This document shows positions 17,381 through 25,747 of a stretch of DNA of 64,000 nt, piece after piece. A program made the translations under genes and the position numbers. The notes below the pieces were generated by a model, which saw only the letters and a program-made list of their open reading frames with translations, searched no databases and was not told where the DNA came from. Source of the stretch: Clostridia bacterium (GTDB taxonomy: Bacteria; Bacillota; Clostridia; Oscillospirales; CAG-272); assembly GCA_017537175.1 (NCBI GenBank), contig JAFYLH010000013.1, positions 1-64,000 on the forward strand, in the 5' to 3' direction. How positions within the stretch are numbered: position 1 is the first letter of the stretch; the number at the start of each line of letters is the position of its first letter.

Positions 17381-18076
17381 TTACACTTTAGCCGAAATAT
17401 CCCTTTTCAGCTTATCGATTATCTTTTTCTCAAGCCTTGAAATATAGGACTGGGATATACCCATTTGATCCGCTACCTCCTTTTGGGTGAGCTCTCTGCC
17501 TCCGTTTAAGGCAAAGCGACGGGAAATTATATCCCTGTCCCTTGGGGGCAGGGTGGCAACAGCCTCAAGCAGTATGCGTTTTTCCTCCTCGTTTTCGATA
17601 TTTTTGTATACGCTGTCCTCATCTCCGCCTAAAATATCGGACAGCAAAAGCTCGTTTCCGTCCCAGTCGGTATTAAGCGGCTCGTCTATGGACATCTCGG
17701 TGCGCTGGTTTGAACTTTTACGGATGTACATAAGTATCTCGTTTTCTATACACCGCGACGCATAGGTTGCAAGCTTTATGTTCTTGTCCGGCTTAAAGGT
17801 GTTTATAGCCTTTATAAGTCCTATTGTGCCTATGGATATAAGATCCTCTATTCCAATTCCCGTATTTTCAAATTTTTTGGCTATGTAGACCACAAGGCGG
17901 AGATTATGCTCCACCAGCACCGAGCGCACCGATGGGTCGGTGTCCTTTTGCAGGATGAGCTCTGTCTCCTCCTCGCTGTCAAGGGGCTGGGGAAGAACAT
18001 CGGGACCGTTTATATAGTACAGCTCCCTTGCGTCAAGAGTCAGCAGCCTTAAAAGTCTATCGATCATCTTAAACAT
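17381..18076 (-). CDS. sigE: RNA polymerase sporulation sigma factor, sigma-E
   Basis: A 231-residue sigma-70 family factor. It starts with a short pro-sequence and the hallmark YYINGPDVLPQPL, where SpoIIGA normally cleaves pro-sigma-E, then regions 2 (RLVVYIAKKFENTGIGIEDL, KLATYASRCIENEILMYIR) and 4 (LPPRDRDIISRRFALNGG, ADQMGISQSYISRLEKK). It directs early gene expression in the mother cell during sporulation. It lies 9 bases after spoIIGA on the same strand, the usual arrangement, and indicates a sporulating lineage. Confidence 0.95.
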   Translation of the reverse strand: MFKMIDRLLRLLTLDARELYYINGPDVLPQPLDSEEETELILQKDTDPSVRSVLVEHNLRLVVYIAKKFENTGIGIEDLISIGTIGLIKAINTFKPDKNIKLATYASRCIENEILMYIRKSSNQRTEMSIDEPLNTDWDGNELLLSDILGGDEDSVYKNIENEEEKRILLEAVATLPPRDRDIISRRFALNGGRELTQKEVADQMGISQSYISRLEKKIIDKLKRDISAKV

Positions 18077-18085
18077 ATTTACCTC

Positions 18086-18964
18086 CTACAGTACAGATGC
18101 GGGTATTACCGAGTCTGTGCCGTCATACGAAGAGTTGAGTGTATCGCAGACAATGCACAGCCTTTTGGCTTCACCGTTTATTTTTATCTCATCGGGTATT
18201 ATTCCGGGCAATACTCCCGAGCCGCCTATGCTTTTCATAGGGACAAGACGGATTCGCTTTGCCGTATCGGCAGAGGCGTATTGAAGCAGTCCAAGACTTC
18301 TGTCCCTGAAAAGGGGAACTATACCTATAGGCAAAAGCGGTTCTAAGGCTTTAAAATTGCATATAACACAGGGAAGTGAAGCCACAGGCTCGCAGAGCAG
18401 GTTTCCGCTGTCGCACAGACCTGTTACTGTTATCTCCCTGTCCCACAGACGGATATATACCGTTGCCTTTTTTCGGGATCTGAGCTTTTTTGTTATAAAT
18501 GAGCAGATGTAGGATATTATTACCGATACCGCGGCAATTACGCCAAAGGTAAGGGGGGATATATCCGAAACAATAGATGCCGCATCTCCGTTTATGACTA
18601 TACCTCTTCCTGTAAGACCCTTGTTTGCAAGATTGTATACCGCGGTCATAATACCGCCCATAAGAAAGCTTATCCCGTAAAAGCAGAGGGTGTTTCTTAA
18701 AAGGAGCAGAAGCGAGGCGGCACCGAAGGTAATATAGCACATAACTACGGCAACGGCGGTAGAGATAAGGACATTAATCACACCGTTACCCGAAAAGAAC
18801 AGGGATAACACTCCGTACAGGGCGCCTATGCCCGAGGACATTACAAGGGCAAAGCCGCTTGCATCCCTGCACAGTATCCTTGAGCTTATGTACAGCGCAA
18901 GAAAATCCATACTGAAATTCACGATAAAAAGTATGTCTGCATATATGATTTGTTCCAATGGCAT
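18086..18964 (-). CDS. spoIIGA: Pro-sigma-E processing peptidase SpoIIGA
   Basis: A 292-residue protein with five N-terminal transmembrane segments and a C-terminal aspartic-protease domain containing the active-site motif CDSGNLL (D185), followed by VVPMKSIGG-like strands (RLVPMKSIGGSG). It sits in the septal membrane of the sporangium and cleaves pro-sigma-E after the forespore signal SpoIIR. ATG follows AAAGGAGGATGCC. The gene leads the spoIIGA-sigE operon and has a promoter with a Spo0A-box-like -35. Confidence 0.93.
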   Translation of the reverse strand: MPLEQIIYADILFIVNFSMDFLALYISSRILCRDASGFALVMSSGIGALYGVLSLFFSGNGVINVLISTAVAVVMCYITFGAASLLLLLRNTLCFYGISFLMGGIMTAVYNLANKGLTGRGIVINGDAASIVSDISPLTFGVIAAVSVIISYICSFITKKLRSRKKATVYIRLWDREITVTGLCDSGNLLCEPVASLPCVICNFKALEPLLPIGIVPLFRDRSLGLLQYASADTAKRIRLVPMKSIGGSGVLPGIIPDEIKINGEAKRLCIVCDTLNSSYDGTDSVIPASVL

Positions 18965-18978
18965 CCTCCTTTTTGTGT

Positions 18979-19012
18979 ATTATAAAATCAATTGGCTAAA
19001 AAAGATGTCAAA
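18979..19012 (-). promoter_or_regulatory. Spo0A-type spoIIG promoter
   Basis: On the minus strand TTTGACA (complement TGTCAAA, matching the Spo0A box TGTCRAA) overlaps a -35 TTGACA, and TATAAT follows after 21 bases rather than 17. The spoIIG promoter of Bacillus subtilis has the same unusual long spacer and a Spo0A box on its -35. The start would lie about 12 bases before the spoIIGA ATG. Confidence 0.6.
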
Positions 19013-19026
19013 AGAGGGTATAGATA

Positions 19027-19055
19027 TTGCAATTTCCGAAAAAGGATGGTAAAAT
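19027..19055 (+). promoter_or_regulatory. Promoter of the def operon
   Basis: TTGCAA, 17 bases, TAAAAT, 25 bases before the def start codon. Confidence 0.55.
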
Positions 19056-19080
19056 AATAGTTTGAAAGGATGTGTTTATA

Positions 19081-19563
19081 ATGGCAATTTTGAATATAAT
19101 AACCGAAGAGGATCCCGTTCTTCGCAAAAAGAGCAGAGAGGTAACAGAGATCACCCCCCGTATCATAGCTCTGCTTGATGATATGCGTGATACCCTCCAT
19201 AAGGCACAGGGCGCAGGTCTTGCGGCTGTACAGGTGGGGGTGTTGCGCCGTATTGCCCTTGTGGAATACGAGGAGGACAATACCATAGAGCTTATCAACC
19301 CCGAGATAATTGAAATAAACGGCGAGCAGACAGGACTTGAGGGCTGTCTGTCCCTGCCCGGCAAATGGGGTATTGTAACAAGACCCGAGACCGTAACCGT
19401 AAGAGCTATGAATCGTGCGGGTGAGACAGTTACCCATACCGCCTCCGGACTTGGAGCAAGAGCCTTCTGTCACGAGATAGAGCATATGGACGGCATTATC
19501 TATACAGACCGAGCCGAGCGTATGCTTACCCCCGACGAGGTAGAGGAGATGTTTGAAGAATGA
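19081..19563 (+). CDS. def: Peptide deformylase
   Basis: A 160-residue metalloenzyme that removes the formyl group from new proteins. The three family motifs are present: GLAAVQVG, EGCLSLP with the metal-binding cysteine, and HEIEHMDG with both metal-binding histidines and the catalytic glutamate. In motif 1 the usual GxGLAA is read GAGLAA. ATG at 19081 follows GAAAGGATG. It overlaps fmt by four bases and leads the operon def-fmt-yugP-rsmB. Confidence 0.95.
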   Translation: MAILNIITEEDPVLRKKSREVTEITPRIIALLDDMRDTLHKAQGAGLAAVQVGVLRRIALVEYEEDNTIELINPEIIEINGEQTGLEGCLSLPGKWGIVTRPETVTVRAMNRAGETVTHTASGLGARAFCHEIEHMDGIIYTDRAERMLTPDEVEEMFEE

Positions 19564-20498
19564 AAGTAATATTTATGGGTACGCCCGATCTTGCAAGAAC
19601 GGTGCTTGAAGCCCTTATAAATTCAGAAAACGAAGTGGCCTGCGTGGTTACACAGCCTGATAAGCCAAAGGGCAGAGGCTATGAGCTTACCCCTCCTCCC
19701 GTAAAGGTGTGCGCACTTGAGCACGGAATAGAGGTGTATCAGCCTGTGACTCTTAAAAACGGAGAGATGCAGCCTATAATAGAACAGTATAAGCCTGATG
19801 CCATAATAGTTGCGGCTTACGGACAGATACTGCCCCCCTATATCATTGAGTTCGGTAATTACGGCTGTATCAATGTCCACGGTTCTCTGCTTCCCGAATA
19901 CCGCGGTGCCGCACCCATCCAGCGTGCCATAATTGACGGTAAAAATAAGACCGGTATCACCATAATGAAGATGGATAACGGTCTTGACACAGGCGATATG
20001 CTGACTAAGGCAGAGGTGGAAATAAAGCCCGAGGACAACTTTGAGACTATGCACGATAAGTTAGCCGAGGTTGGCGGTAAGCTTTTGGTGGATACCCTTA
20101 AAATGCTTGAAGAGGGTACTGTCAATCCCGAAAAGCAGGATGACAGTCTTTCAAATTATGCAAAAAAGATCGAAAAGACAGACTGCCTGCTTGATTTTAC
20201 AGAGGATGCATATAATGTATGGTGCAGGATAAGAGGACTTTCTCCCATACCCTTGTCCTTTGCATATCTCAAGGGCAAAATGGTTAAATTTATTAGTGCG
20301 GAGTATTCGGACAAGAGCCATGATAAGGCCCCCGGAGAGGTAATATCTCTTGAGGGCGGCAGGATAGAGATCGCCTGCGGCAAGGGCAGTATTCTTATCA
20401 CCCGACTCCTGCCCGAGGGCAAGGGCCGTATGAGCTCTGTGGATTTTATAAACGGCAGACGCGTTTCTGTCGGAGATTTATTTGTGAGGTGTAAATAA
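19560..20498 (+). CDS. fmt: Methionyl-tRNA formyltransferase
   Basis: A 312-residue enzyme that formylates initiator Met-tRNA. The N-terminal formyl-transferase domain begins VIFMGTPDLA and has the signature VHGSLLPEYRGAAPIQRAI with the catalytic asparagine-histidine pair in front; a smaller C-terminal OB domain starts near residue 205. It overlaps def by four bases (ATGA) and the next gene by one, showing tight translational coupling. Confidence 0.95.
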   Translation: MKVIFMGTPDLARTVLEALINSENEVACVVTQPDKPKGRGYELTPPPVKVCALEHGIEVYQPVTLKNGEMQPIIEQYKPDAIIVAAYGQILPPYIIEFGNYGCINVHGSLLPEYRGAAPIQRAIIDGKNKTGITIMKMDNGLDTGDMLTKAEVEIKPEDNFETMHDKLAEVGGKLLVDTLKMLEEGTVNPEKQDDSLSNYAKKIEKTDCLLDFTEDAYNVWCRIRGLSPIPLSFAYLKGKMVKFISAEYSDKSHDKAPGEVISLEGGRIEIACGKGSILITRLLPEGKGRMSSVDFINGRRVSVGDLFVRCK

Positions 20499-21208
20499 TG
20501 CCCGGTATTTATTGGGGTTATATGATAGACTATTGGTATTTTATCTTTGTAATTCCTCCGTTGCTGCTGGGTCTGTGGGCAACCATCAATGTCAGAACCA
20601 CCTTTAAGAGGTATTCCAAGGTGACTAACCGTTACGGACTGACAGGAGCGGATGCGGCGCGTAAGATCCTTGATAAAAACGGACTTTATAATGTTGCAAT
20701 AGAGCGTGTTTCTGGCAATCTGTCCGATCATTTTGACCCCAGAAGCAATGTTATCCGACTTTCATCCGAGGTATACGGCAGTACCTCTGTGGCGGCTGTA
20801 GGTGTTGCCGCTCACGAGGCGGGACACGCGGTGCAGTATGCCGAGGAATATGCTCCCATGAAGATAAGGGGAAGCCTTGTGCCTGTTGCCAATATCGGCT
20901 CATATGCGGGTATATATCTCGCCATTTTAGGTGCGTTGATTCACCCCTGGGTAAGCTATTTTGGTATAGCACTCTTCGGCACCGTGGTGCTGTTTCAGCT
21001 TGTGACTCTGCCGGTAGAGCTTGATGCCAGCCGCAGAGCTGTGACGGCTCTTTCTCAGGGCTATTTTACAGACGAGGAGCTTAATGGTACAAAAAAGGTA
21101 CTGCGTGCGGCGGCGCTTACCTATATAGCGGCATTGCTTTCCGCTATAGGCAACCTCCTCAGACTTATTATGATAGTACGCGGCGGCGGTGGCAGGAGAA
21201 GAGATTGA
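20498..21208 (+). CDS. Zinc metallopeptidase, YugP family
   Basis: A 236-residue membrane-bound protein of the neutral zinc metallopeptidase 2 family (B. subtilis YugP). One transmembrane helix lies at residues 7-25 and more at about 125-170 and 205-225; the zinc motif HEAGH is at 106-110. The family is a constant member of def-fmt-rsmB operons in Firmicutes, but its substrate is not known. Start and stop overlap fmt and rsmB. Confidence 0.9.
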   Translation: MPGIYWGYMIDYWYFIFVIPPLLLGLWATINVRTTFKRYSKVTNRYGLTGADAARKILDKNGLYNVAIERVSGNLSDHFDPRSNVIRLSSEVYGSTSVAAVGVAAHEAGHAVQYAEEYAPMKIRGSLVPVANIGSYAGIYLAILGALIHPWVSYFGIALFGTVVLFQLVTLPVELDASRRAVTALSQGYFTDEELNGTKKVLRAAALTYIAALLSAIGNLLRLIMIVRGGGGRRRD

Positions 21209-22470
21209 TTAATATAAGACAAGCCGCATACCATTCGGTATTGCGGCATTATAAGGACAACAAATTCAGTAATCTTGAAATAGATTCTGCTATAAAGAAA
21301 TACTCTATCGAGGGGCCCGACCGCTCACTTTTTACCGTGCTTGTATACGGTACCATAGAGCGCCGTATTACCCTCGATTACTACCTCTCGGCCTGCTCGG
21401 CAAAAGAGCTTTCAAGCCTTGATACAGAGGTTTTGACTATCCTTCGTATAGGGGCATATCAGATACTCTTTCTTGACCGTGTACCCGACCACGCGGCGGT
21501 AAACGAGGCGGTTGAGTGTGCCAAAAAGAACAAGCCCTCGGCAAAGGGCTTTGTAAATGCGGTGCTTCGTAAGCTTATATCGGTTAAGGACACAGTTGAG
21601 CTGCCAAAGGACAGGGGTCCATACTTGTCTGTCAAGTACTCTATGCCCGAATGGATTGTGTCAATGTGGCAGCAGCAGTACTCTGATGCCGAGGAGATAC
21701 TAAAGGGAACAGACAAGCCACCCTGTATGACCCTTCGTACAAATACGCTGGTTAATACAAGACAGGAGCTGAAAGAAAAATTAGAGGATATACCCTGTGA
21801 ATATACCGAAAGCTCGCCCGACGGTATACATATTTTAAAGGGCATATCCTTTGAGGAGATAGAGTCTTTATGTGCAAACGGTGCTTACGTTCAGGACGAG
21901 GCATCACAAATGGCGGTAAGAGCGGTAGATGCAAGACCCTGTGACTTTGTTATAGATACCTGCAGCTGTCCCGGAGGCAAGACCTTCGGTATGGCAATGT
22001 GTATGGAAAATAAGGGTAAGATCCTTGCCCTTGATCTTCACAAAAGTAAGCTTTCCCTTGTGACTAAGGGTGCTGCAAGGCTGGGTATAGATATCATCGA
22101 AACAAGAGAGCATAACTCCAAAAACGCAATTCCCGAATATATAGGCAAAGCCGACAGAGTGTTATGTGACGTGCCTTGCTCGGGTCTGGGCGTGGTTGCA
22201 AAAAAGCCTGAAACAAGATACAAAAACAAAGAGGATATAGAGCGTCTGCCCGAGATACAGTATGCTATCCTACAGGCATCCTCGGCTTATCTTAAGGATG
22301 GCGGAACGTTGGTATATTCCACCTGTACCTTAAACAAAAGGGAAAACGAGGATACAGTAAATAAATTTCTCGATAACAACAAGGGCTTTACCCTTGAATC
22401 TATGACCACCTATTTCCCTAAAGCAGGAAAGACCGACGGATTTTTTGTAGCTAAATTAATAAAAGTATAA
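21205..22470 (+). CDS. rsmB: 16S rRNA (cytosine-967-C5)-methyltransferase
   Basis: A 421-residue enzyme. The first 140 residues are a NusB-like RNA-binding domain, followed by a Rossmann methyltransferase with the SAM-binding motif SCPGGK, motif IV DVPCSGLG and motif VI STCTLNKREN, which carry the two catalytic cysteines. It methylates C967 of 16S rRNA. The start is TTG at 21205, within the stop of the preceding gene and 6 bases after AGGAG. It is the last gene of the operon; the rlmN-prpC-prkC genes that often follow in Firmicutes are absent here. Confidence 0.93.
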   Translation: MINIRQAAYHSVLRHYKDNKFSNLEIDSAIKKYSIEGPDRSLFTVLVYGTIERRITLDYYLSACSAKELSSLDTEVLTILRIGAYQILFLDRVPDHAAVNEAVECAKKNKPSAKGFVNAVLRKLISVKDTVELPKDRGPYLSVKYSMPEWIVSMWQQQYSDAEEILKGTDKPPCMTLRTNTLVNTRQELKEKLEDIPCEYTESSPDGIHILKGISFEEIESLCANGAYVQDEASQMAVRAVDARPCDFVIDTCSCPGGKTFGMAMCMENKGKILALDLHKSKLSLVTKGAARLGIDIIETREHNSKNAIPEYIGKADRVLCDVPCSGLGVVAKKPETRYKNKEDIERLPEIQYAILQASSAYLKDGGTLVYSTCTLNKRENEDTVNKFLDNNKGFTLESMTTYFPKAGKTDGFFVAKLIKV

Positions 22471-22471
22471 T

Positions 22472-22508
22472 AACAGGACAGGACAGGCTCAATGCCTGTC
22501 CTGTTTTA
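22472..22508. terminator. Convergent terminator after rsmB
   Basis: ACAGGACAGGC and GCCTGTCCTGT with T-runs; it lies between rsmB and the TPR gene on the other strand, and overlaps the stop of the latter. Confidence 0.75.
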
Positions 22509-23543
22509 GTCGTGTACAGATATAAAATTCCAGTTTTTCTTTAATTCCAAGGGCATATCCGAGATCAGGCTCTTATATCCTTCGATCATCGTAGCGGTAT
22601 AATAATCGCTTAGTTCCACAAGGTATCCGTCATTATCCTTGCTTGCACGGACACGGAGCTTCTTTTGCATACACGGGAAGGATTTTGTCATAATATCGGA
22701 TATATATTCACAGACCGCCCCGTCGTTTTGGCTATCAAGCTGTTCTCTGAAGCCGGCTTCTTTTTCGGTAAAGTCTTCCCAAAATGTATCTATATACTCT
22801 TTAACGGGATTTATAACATGAAAATGGGGATGGACTCCTGCAATGATTTCAGATACAGGCTGTACTGTGTTCTGATATGTCCATTCATCCTCTTCTTTTA
22901 GCTTGTTTAAGTACAATTCTGCATTTTCTTTATCACCCATTGCCGCATAGAGCATTGCATAGGCCCCGTTTCTTCCGGGCAGGTCTTTTACCAGATTGGA
23001 AGAATATTCAAGCATCATAGCCGCCATAGGAAGATCGTGCATCATTGTATAGCAGGAGGCAAGATTTGAAGCCGCAGAAGCCTCTGCTAACTTCATGTTT
23101 TTGTCTTTTTTTAACTTATGATCGGTTATTGATTGGATCGTAAGACGGTAAAAATCCTTTGCTAAAGCGAAATTCTGATTTATGTGAGCTGACTTTGCCA
23201 CTTTTATATACGGCAGGTAAAAACGAGGAGAATACTGACAGCACTGATAGTAATAGCTGACTGAAATCTCTTGTTTTCTTGCATATTCATAACCCAAGCC
23301 CATACAGAAAAGCCAAGCACATCTATCCTCATCACAAACACATCTTTCCTCTATTTCGGAGAGTATTTGAATACCTCTGTCAGGATCAAATTTGCTTATA
23401 TGATTTAGTGCGGCCGTAAGCTGTATTCTTGTGGGTATATCATCAACAAAAGCAGATTCCAATATTGAACCGAAATAGCTTACATGAATATTCCATGATT
23501 TTGCCACTTTTTCGGGCATCTGCGAAAAAATATCCTCTGACAT
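22506..23543 (-). CDS. TPR-like helical repeat protein
   Basis: A 345-residue soluble protein without signal peptide. The central part (about residues 40-220) consists of repeated helical hairpins with the spacing of tetratricopeptide repeats, for example DEDRCAWLFCMGLGYEYARK, FALAKDFYRLTIQS and GAYAMLYAAMGDKENAELYL. TPR proteins usually bind other proteins; no partner is indicated. The AEC transporter gene ends only two bases upstream, so the two form an operon. Confidence 0.65.
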   Translation of the reverse strand: MSEDIFSQMPEKVAKSWNIHVSYFGSILESAFVDDIPTRIQLTAALNHISKFDPDRGIQILSEIEERCVCDEDRCAWLFCMGLGYEYARKQEISVSYYYQCCQYSPRFYLPYIKVAKSAHINQNFALAKDFYRLTIQSITDHKLKKDKNMKLAEASAASNLASCYTMMHDLPMAAMMLEYSSNLVKDLPGRNGAYAMLYAAMGDKENAELYLNKLKEEDEWTYQNTVQPVSEIIAGVHPHFHVINPVKEYIDTFWEDFTEKEAGFREQLDSQNDGAVCEYISDIMTKSFPCMQKKLRVRASKDNDGYLVELSDYYTATMIEGYKSLISDMPLELKKNWNFISVHD

Positions 23544-23545
23544 AT

Positions 23546-24481
23546 TTACCTCAATATCATATCAAAAACAAGTATTATCGCAGGGATCGTCACAACCGAA
23601 ACTACGGTTGAAATACCTACACAAAGTGCACTGTATTCGGGTCGTATGCCGAATTTTTCGCCGAATACCGTGGTGGTTGCGGCTGTGGGCATAGATGCCA
23701 TAAGAGTGGCAAAAAGTGCAATATCGCGGGGAAGACCTATAAGAATGACTATAGCGCCTACAATAACAGGGAAGAATACCAACTTGCACAGACAGAGCCA
23801 ATATACCTTAAGGTTGGTAAACAGCTTTTTAAAGGGCAGATTGGCAAGCACACCGCCTATTATCAGCATAGATATGGGGGTTGACAGGTTTGCAAAGTAT
23901 GTCATGGTATCCTTGACCGGTACAGGCAGAGGAATACGCAGAACAAAGATAATAATACCTATAAGTGCGGGTATCGTACCGAAGTTGACAAACACCTTTT
24001 TGATATTCATTTTGATATCCTTGTTGGCAGAGCTCAGAACGAACATACCGTAGGTCCAGGATAGGATATTAAATATGATACAGTAGAACGCACCCCAAAA
24101 AAGTCCCTTTTCACCAAGCACCGCTGCCAATACGGGGAAACCGTAAAAGGCGGCGTTTTCAAATATCAGGGCATACTGCATGATAGCCGACTCACCCTTG
24201 TCCTTTAATGGTCGGGAGCATATGAATGCAAATGCGGCTGACAGCACGTGAAGGCAGAAGGAAAGCAGGAGGATGAGTCCACCCTCCTTCAGCGCCTCGG
24301 GTGAATATTCGGTGTTTACTATTGATGATATCAGCAAAAAGGGCTGTGCTATACAGAGTATAAGGTCTGACAGCCTTTTTGATGTGTCCTTATCTATCCA
24401 ATTTAATTTTCTTACAACAAAGCCCACCAATATCAAAAGAAACATGGTAGCAACGGTGTTTATTGATACTGAAATGTCCAA
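23546..24481 (-). CDS. AEC family transporter
   Basis: A 311-residue membrane protein of the auxin efflux carrier family: ten transmembrane segments in two repeats of five, with the family blocks MFLLILVGFVVRK, NAAFYGFPVLAAVLG, TPISMLIIGGVLANLP and MPTAATTTVFGEKFG. Bacterial members move organic acids such as malate or malonate. It is followed after two bases by the TPR protein. Confidence 0.88.
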   Translation of the reverse strand: MDISVSINTVATMFLLILVGFVVRKLNWIDKDTSKRLSDLILCIAQPFLLISSIVNTEYSPEALKEGGLILLLSFCLHVLSAAFAFICSRPLKDKGESAIMQYALIFENAAFYGFPVLAAVLGEKGLFWGAFYCIIFNILSWTYGMFVLSSANKDIKMNIKKVFVNFGTIPALIGIIIFVLRIPLPVPVKDTMTYFANLSTPISMLIIGGVLANLPFKKLFTNLKVYWLCLCKLVFFPVIVGAIVILIGLPRDIALFATLMASMPTAATTTVFGEKFGIRPEYSALCVGISTVVSVVTIPAIILVFDMILR

Positions 24482-24517
24482 AAATCTAAAACCTTTCGTT
24501 TATTTTAAAATCCAATG

Positions 24518-24543
24518 AGGTTTTCCCAACGGGAAAACAACCT
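24518..24543 (-). terminator. Terminator of the glycosidase-to-UDG unit
   Basis: GTTTTCCC and GGGAAAAC around AAC; on the minus strand it follows the uracil-DNA glycosylase gene. Confidence 0.6.
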
Positions 24544-24576
24544 TAATTCCTAACTCCTAACTCCTAACTCCTAATT
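24543..24576. repeat. 7-bp tandem repeat CTAACTC
   Basis: Three perfect copies of CTAACTC (24550-24570) flanked by degenerate copies (TTAATTC, CTAATTA). On the minus strand they read GAGTTAG and begin inside the last codons of the uracil-DNA glycosylase gene, so the repeat supplies that gene's stop codon. Confidence 0.8.
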
Positions 24577-25118
24577 AAATCAAGCCTTCTCTTGATCTCC
24601 TTCATATCGGTCAGCATATCCTCCTTTTTACGGGGGTCACGGAGCAGAAGCGAGGGATGGAACACCGCCGTCATATCAAAGTTACCCTTACGGACCCACT
24701 GACCGTGCTGTACGGTGATCTTATAGTTAGGGTCTATAAGCCTCATAGCTGATATCCTGCCAAGGCAAACGATCATTTTGGGCTTTATAAGTCTTATCTG
24801 ATCACGGAGATACTCTATGCACATATCCTGCTCGGAGGGCAGGGGATCACGGTTTTTGGGAGGACGGCATTTAAGCATATTGGCTATGTAGACATCCTCT
24901 CGCTCAATGCCCACAGCCTCAAGATATTTGTCAAAGAGCTGTCCTGCACGGCCAACAAAGGGAGTACCCGACAGATCCTCCTTTTCGCCGGGTGCTTCCC
25001 CTATGAACATTATATCTGCATTACGGTTTCCGCATCCGAAAACCGTGTTTGTTCTTGTTTTGCAAAGCTCACACTTTGTGCATTCGTTACACTGCTTTTC
25101 AAGTTCTTCCCAGGTCAT
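24564..25118 (-). CDS. Uracil-DNA glycosylase, family 4
   Basis: A 184-residue enzyme that removes uracil from DNA at the start of base excision repair. The N-terminal cysteines (C10, C13, C16, C19 region) and a later cysteine at KCRPP fit the iron-sulphur cluster of family 4. The motifs are GEAPGEKEDLSGTPFVGRAG, NMLKCRPPKNRDP and VFHPSLLLRDP. The C-terminus is only slightly changed by the tandem repeat there. It lies 12 bases downstream of the MecA-like gene on the same strand. Confidence 0.92.
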   Translation of the reverse strand: MTWEELEKQCNECTKCELCKTRTNTVFGCGNRNADIMFIGEAPGEKEDLSGTPFVGRAGQLFDKYLEAVGIEREDVYIANMLKCRPPKNRDPLPSEQDMCIEYLRDQIRLIKPKMIVCLGRISAMRLIDPNYKITVQHGQWVRKGNFDMTAVFHPSLLLRDPRKKEDMLTDMKEIKRRLDLIRS

Positions 25119-25130
25119 TTTAAAGTCCTT

Positions 25131-25679
25131 TCAACGAAGGGCAGCAAGGGTTTCTACCGCTGCTCTTGTGCATATCCCCTCGCAATGCTCAAGGATATGA
25201 TATATGTATTTTTTATTTTCACGCATATCTGCGTATTCGTCAATAAACATATGCTGTGACGAGATGCTGAGATAATAGTTCTTGTCGTCACAGTATACCG
25301 CACTCTCACCCTCATAGCCCTGCTGTGACAGGGTATAGCATACACTTATAAGGCTGTTAAGATCCGAAAAACGGTATATGGTATTTGCCCTCGGCTTTGA
25401 TACCGTAGCCGATATCTCCTCGGTATCCGGGTCCTTTTCCAGCTTGGTTACAAATATCTCACAGCCGCCCGAGCGGCAGGGAAACACCTGTACAAATACC
25501 CGCTCGCTTGCCGCATCAAAGCCTGTTTTGTGCTTTGCCTCGTCAAGTATGCTCCTAAAAGCCCGTCTGGCGCGGTTATCGTCACGGTCTATGTCTTCTA
25601 TCTTGAGGGCATATTTTATCATATCGGTTTGCGACAGCATTATCTTAAGTTTACTGTCGCTTATCAAGATCAGCTCCAT
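25131..25679 (-). CDS. MecA-like adaptor protein
   Basis: A 182-residue protein that starts MELILISDSKLKIMLSQTDM and has the two-lobed pattern of MecA/NblA-type adaptors: an N-terminal substrate-binding part, an acidic middle and a C-terminal alpha/beta domain (YRFSDLNSLISVCYTL). MecA brings substrates to the ClpCP protease, for example competence and sporulation regulators. The chosen ATG follows AGAGGAT; the open frame continues upstream without a ribosome binding site and into the glycosidase gene. Paralogue assignment is uncertain. Confidence 0.75.
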   Translation of the reverse strand: MELILISDSKLKIMLSQTDMIKYALKIEDIDRDDNRARRAFRSILDEAKHKTGFDAASERVFVQVFPCRSGGCEIFVTKLEKDPDTEEISATVSKPRANTIYRFSDLNSLISVCYTLSQQGYEGESAVYCDDKNYYLSISSQHMFIDEYADMRENKKYIYHILEHCEGICTRAAVETLAALR

Positions 25680-25747
25680 TTCATCACATCCTCTAATATT
25701 TATTATAAGCAGAATGAGGGGGAAATGAAACACTAAATTATTGGAAA

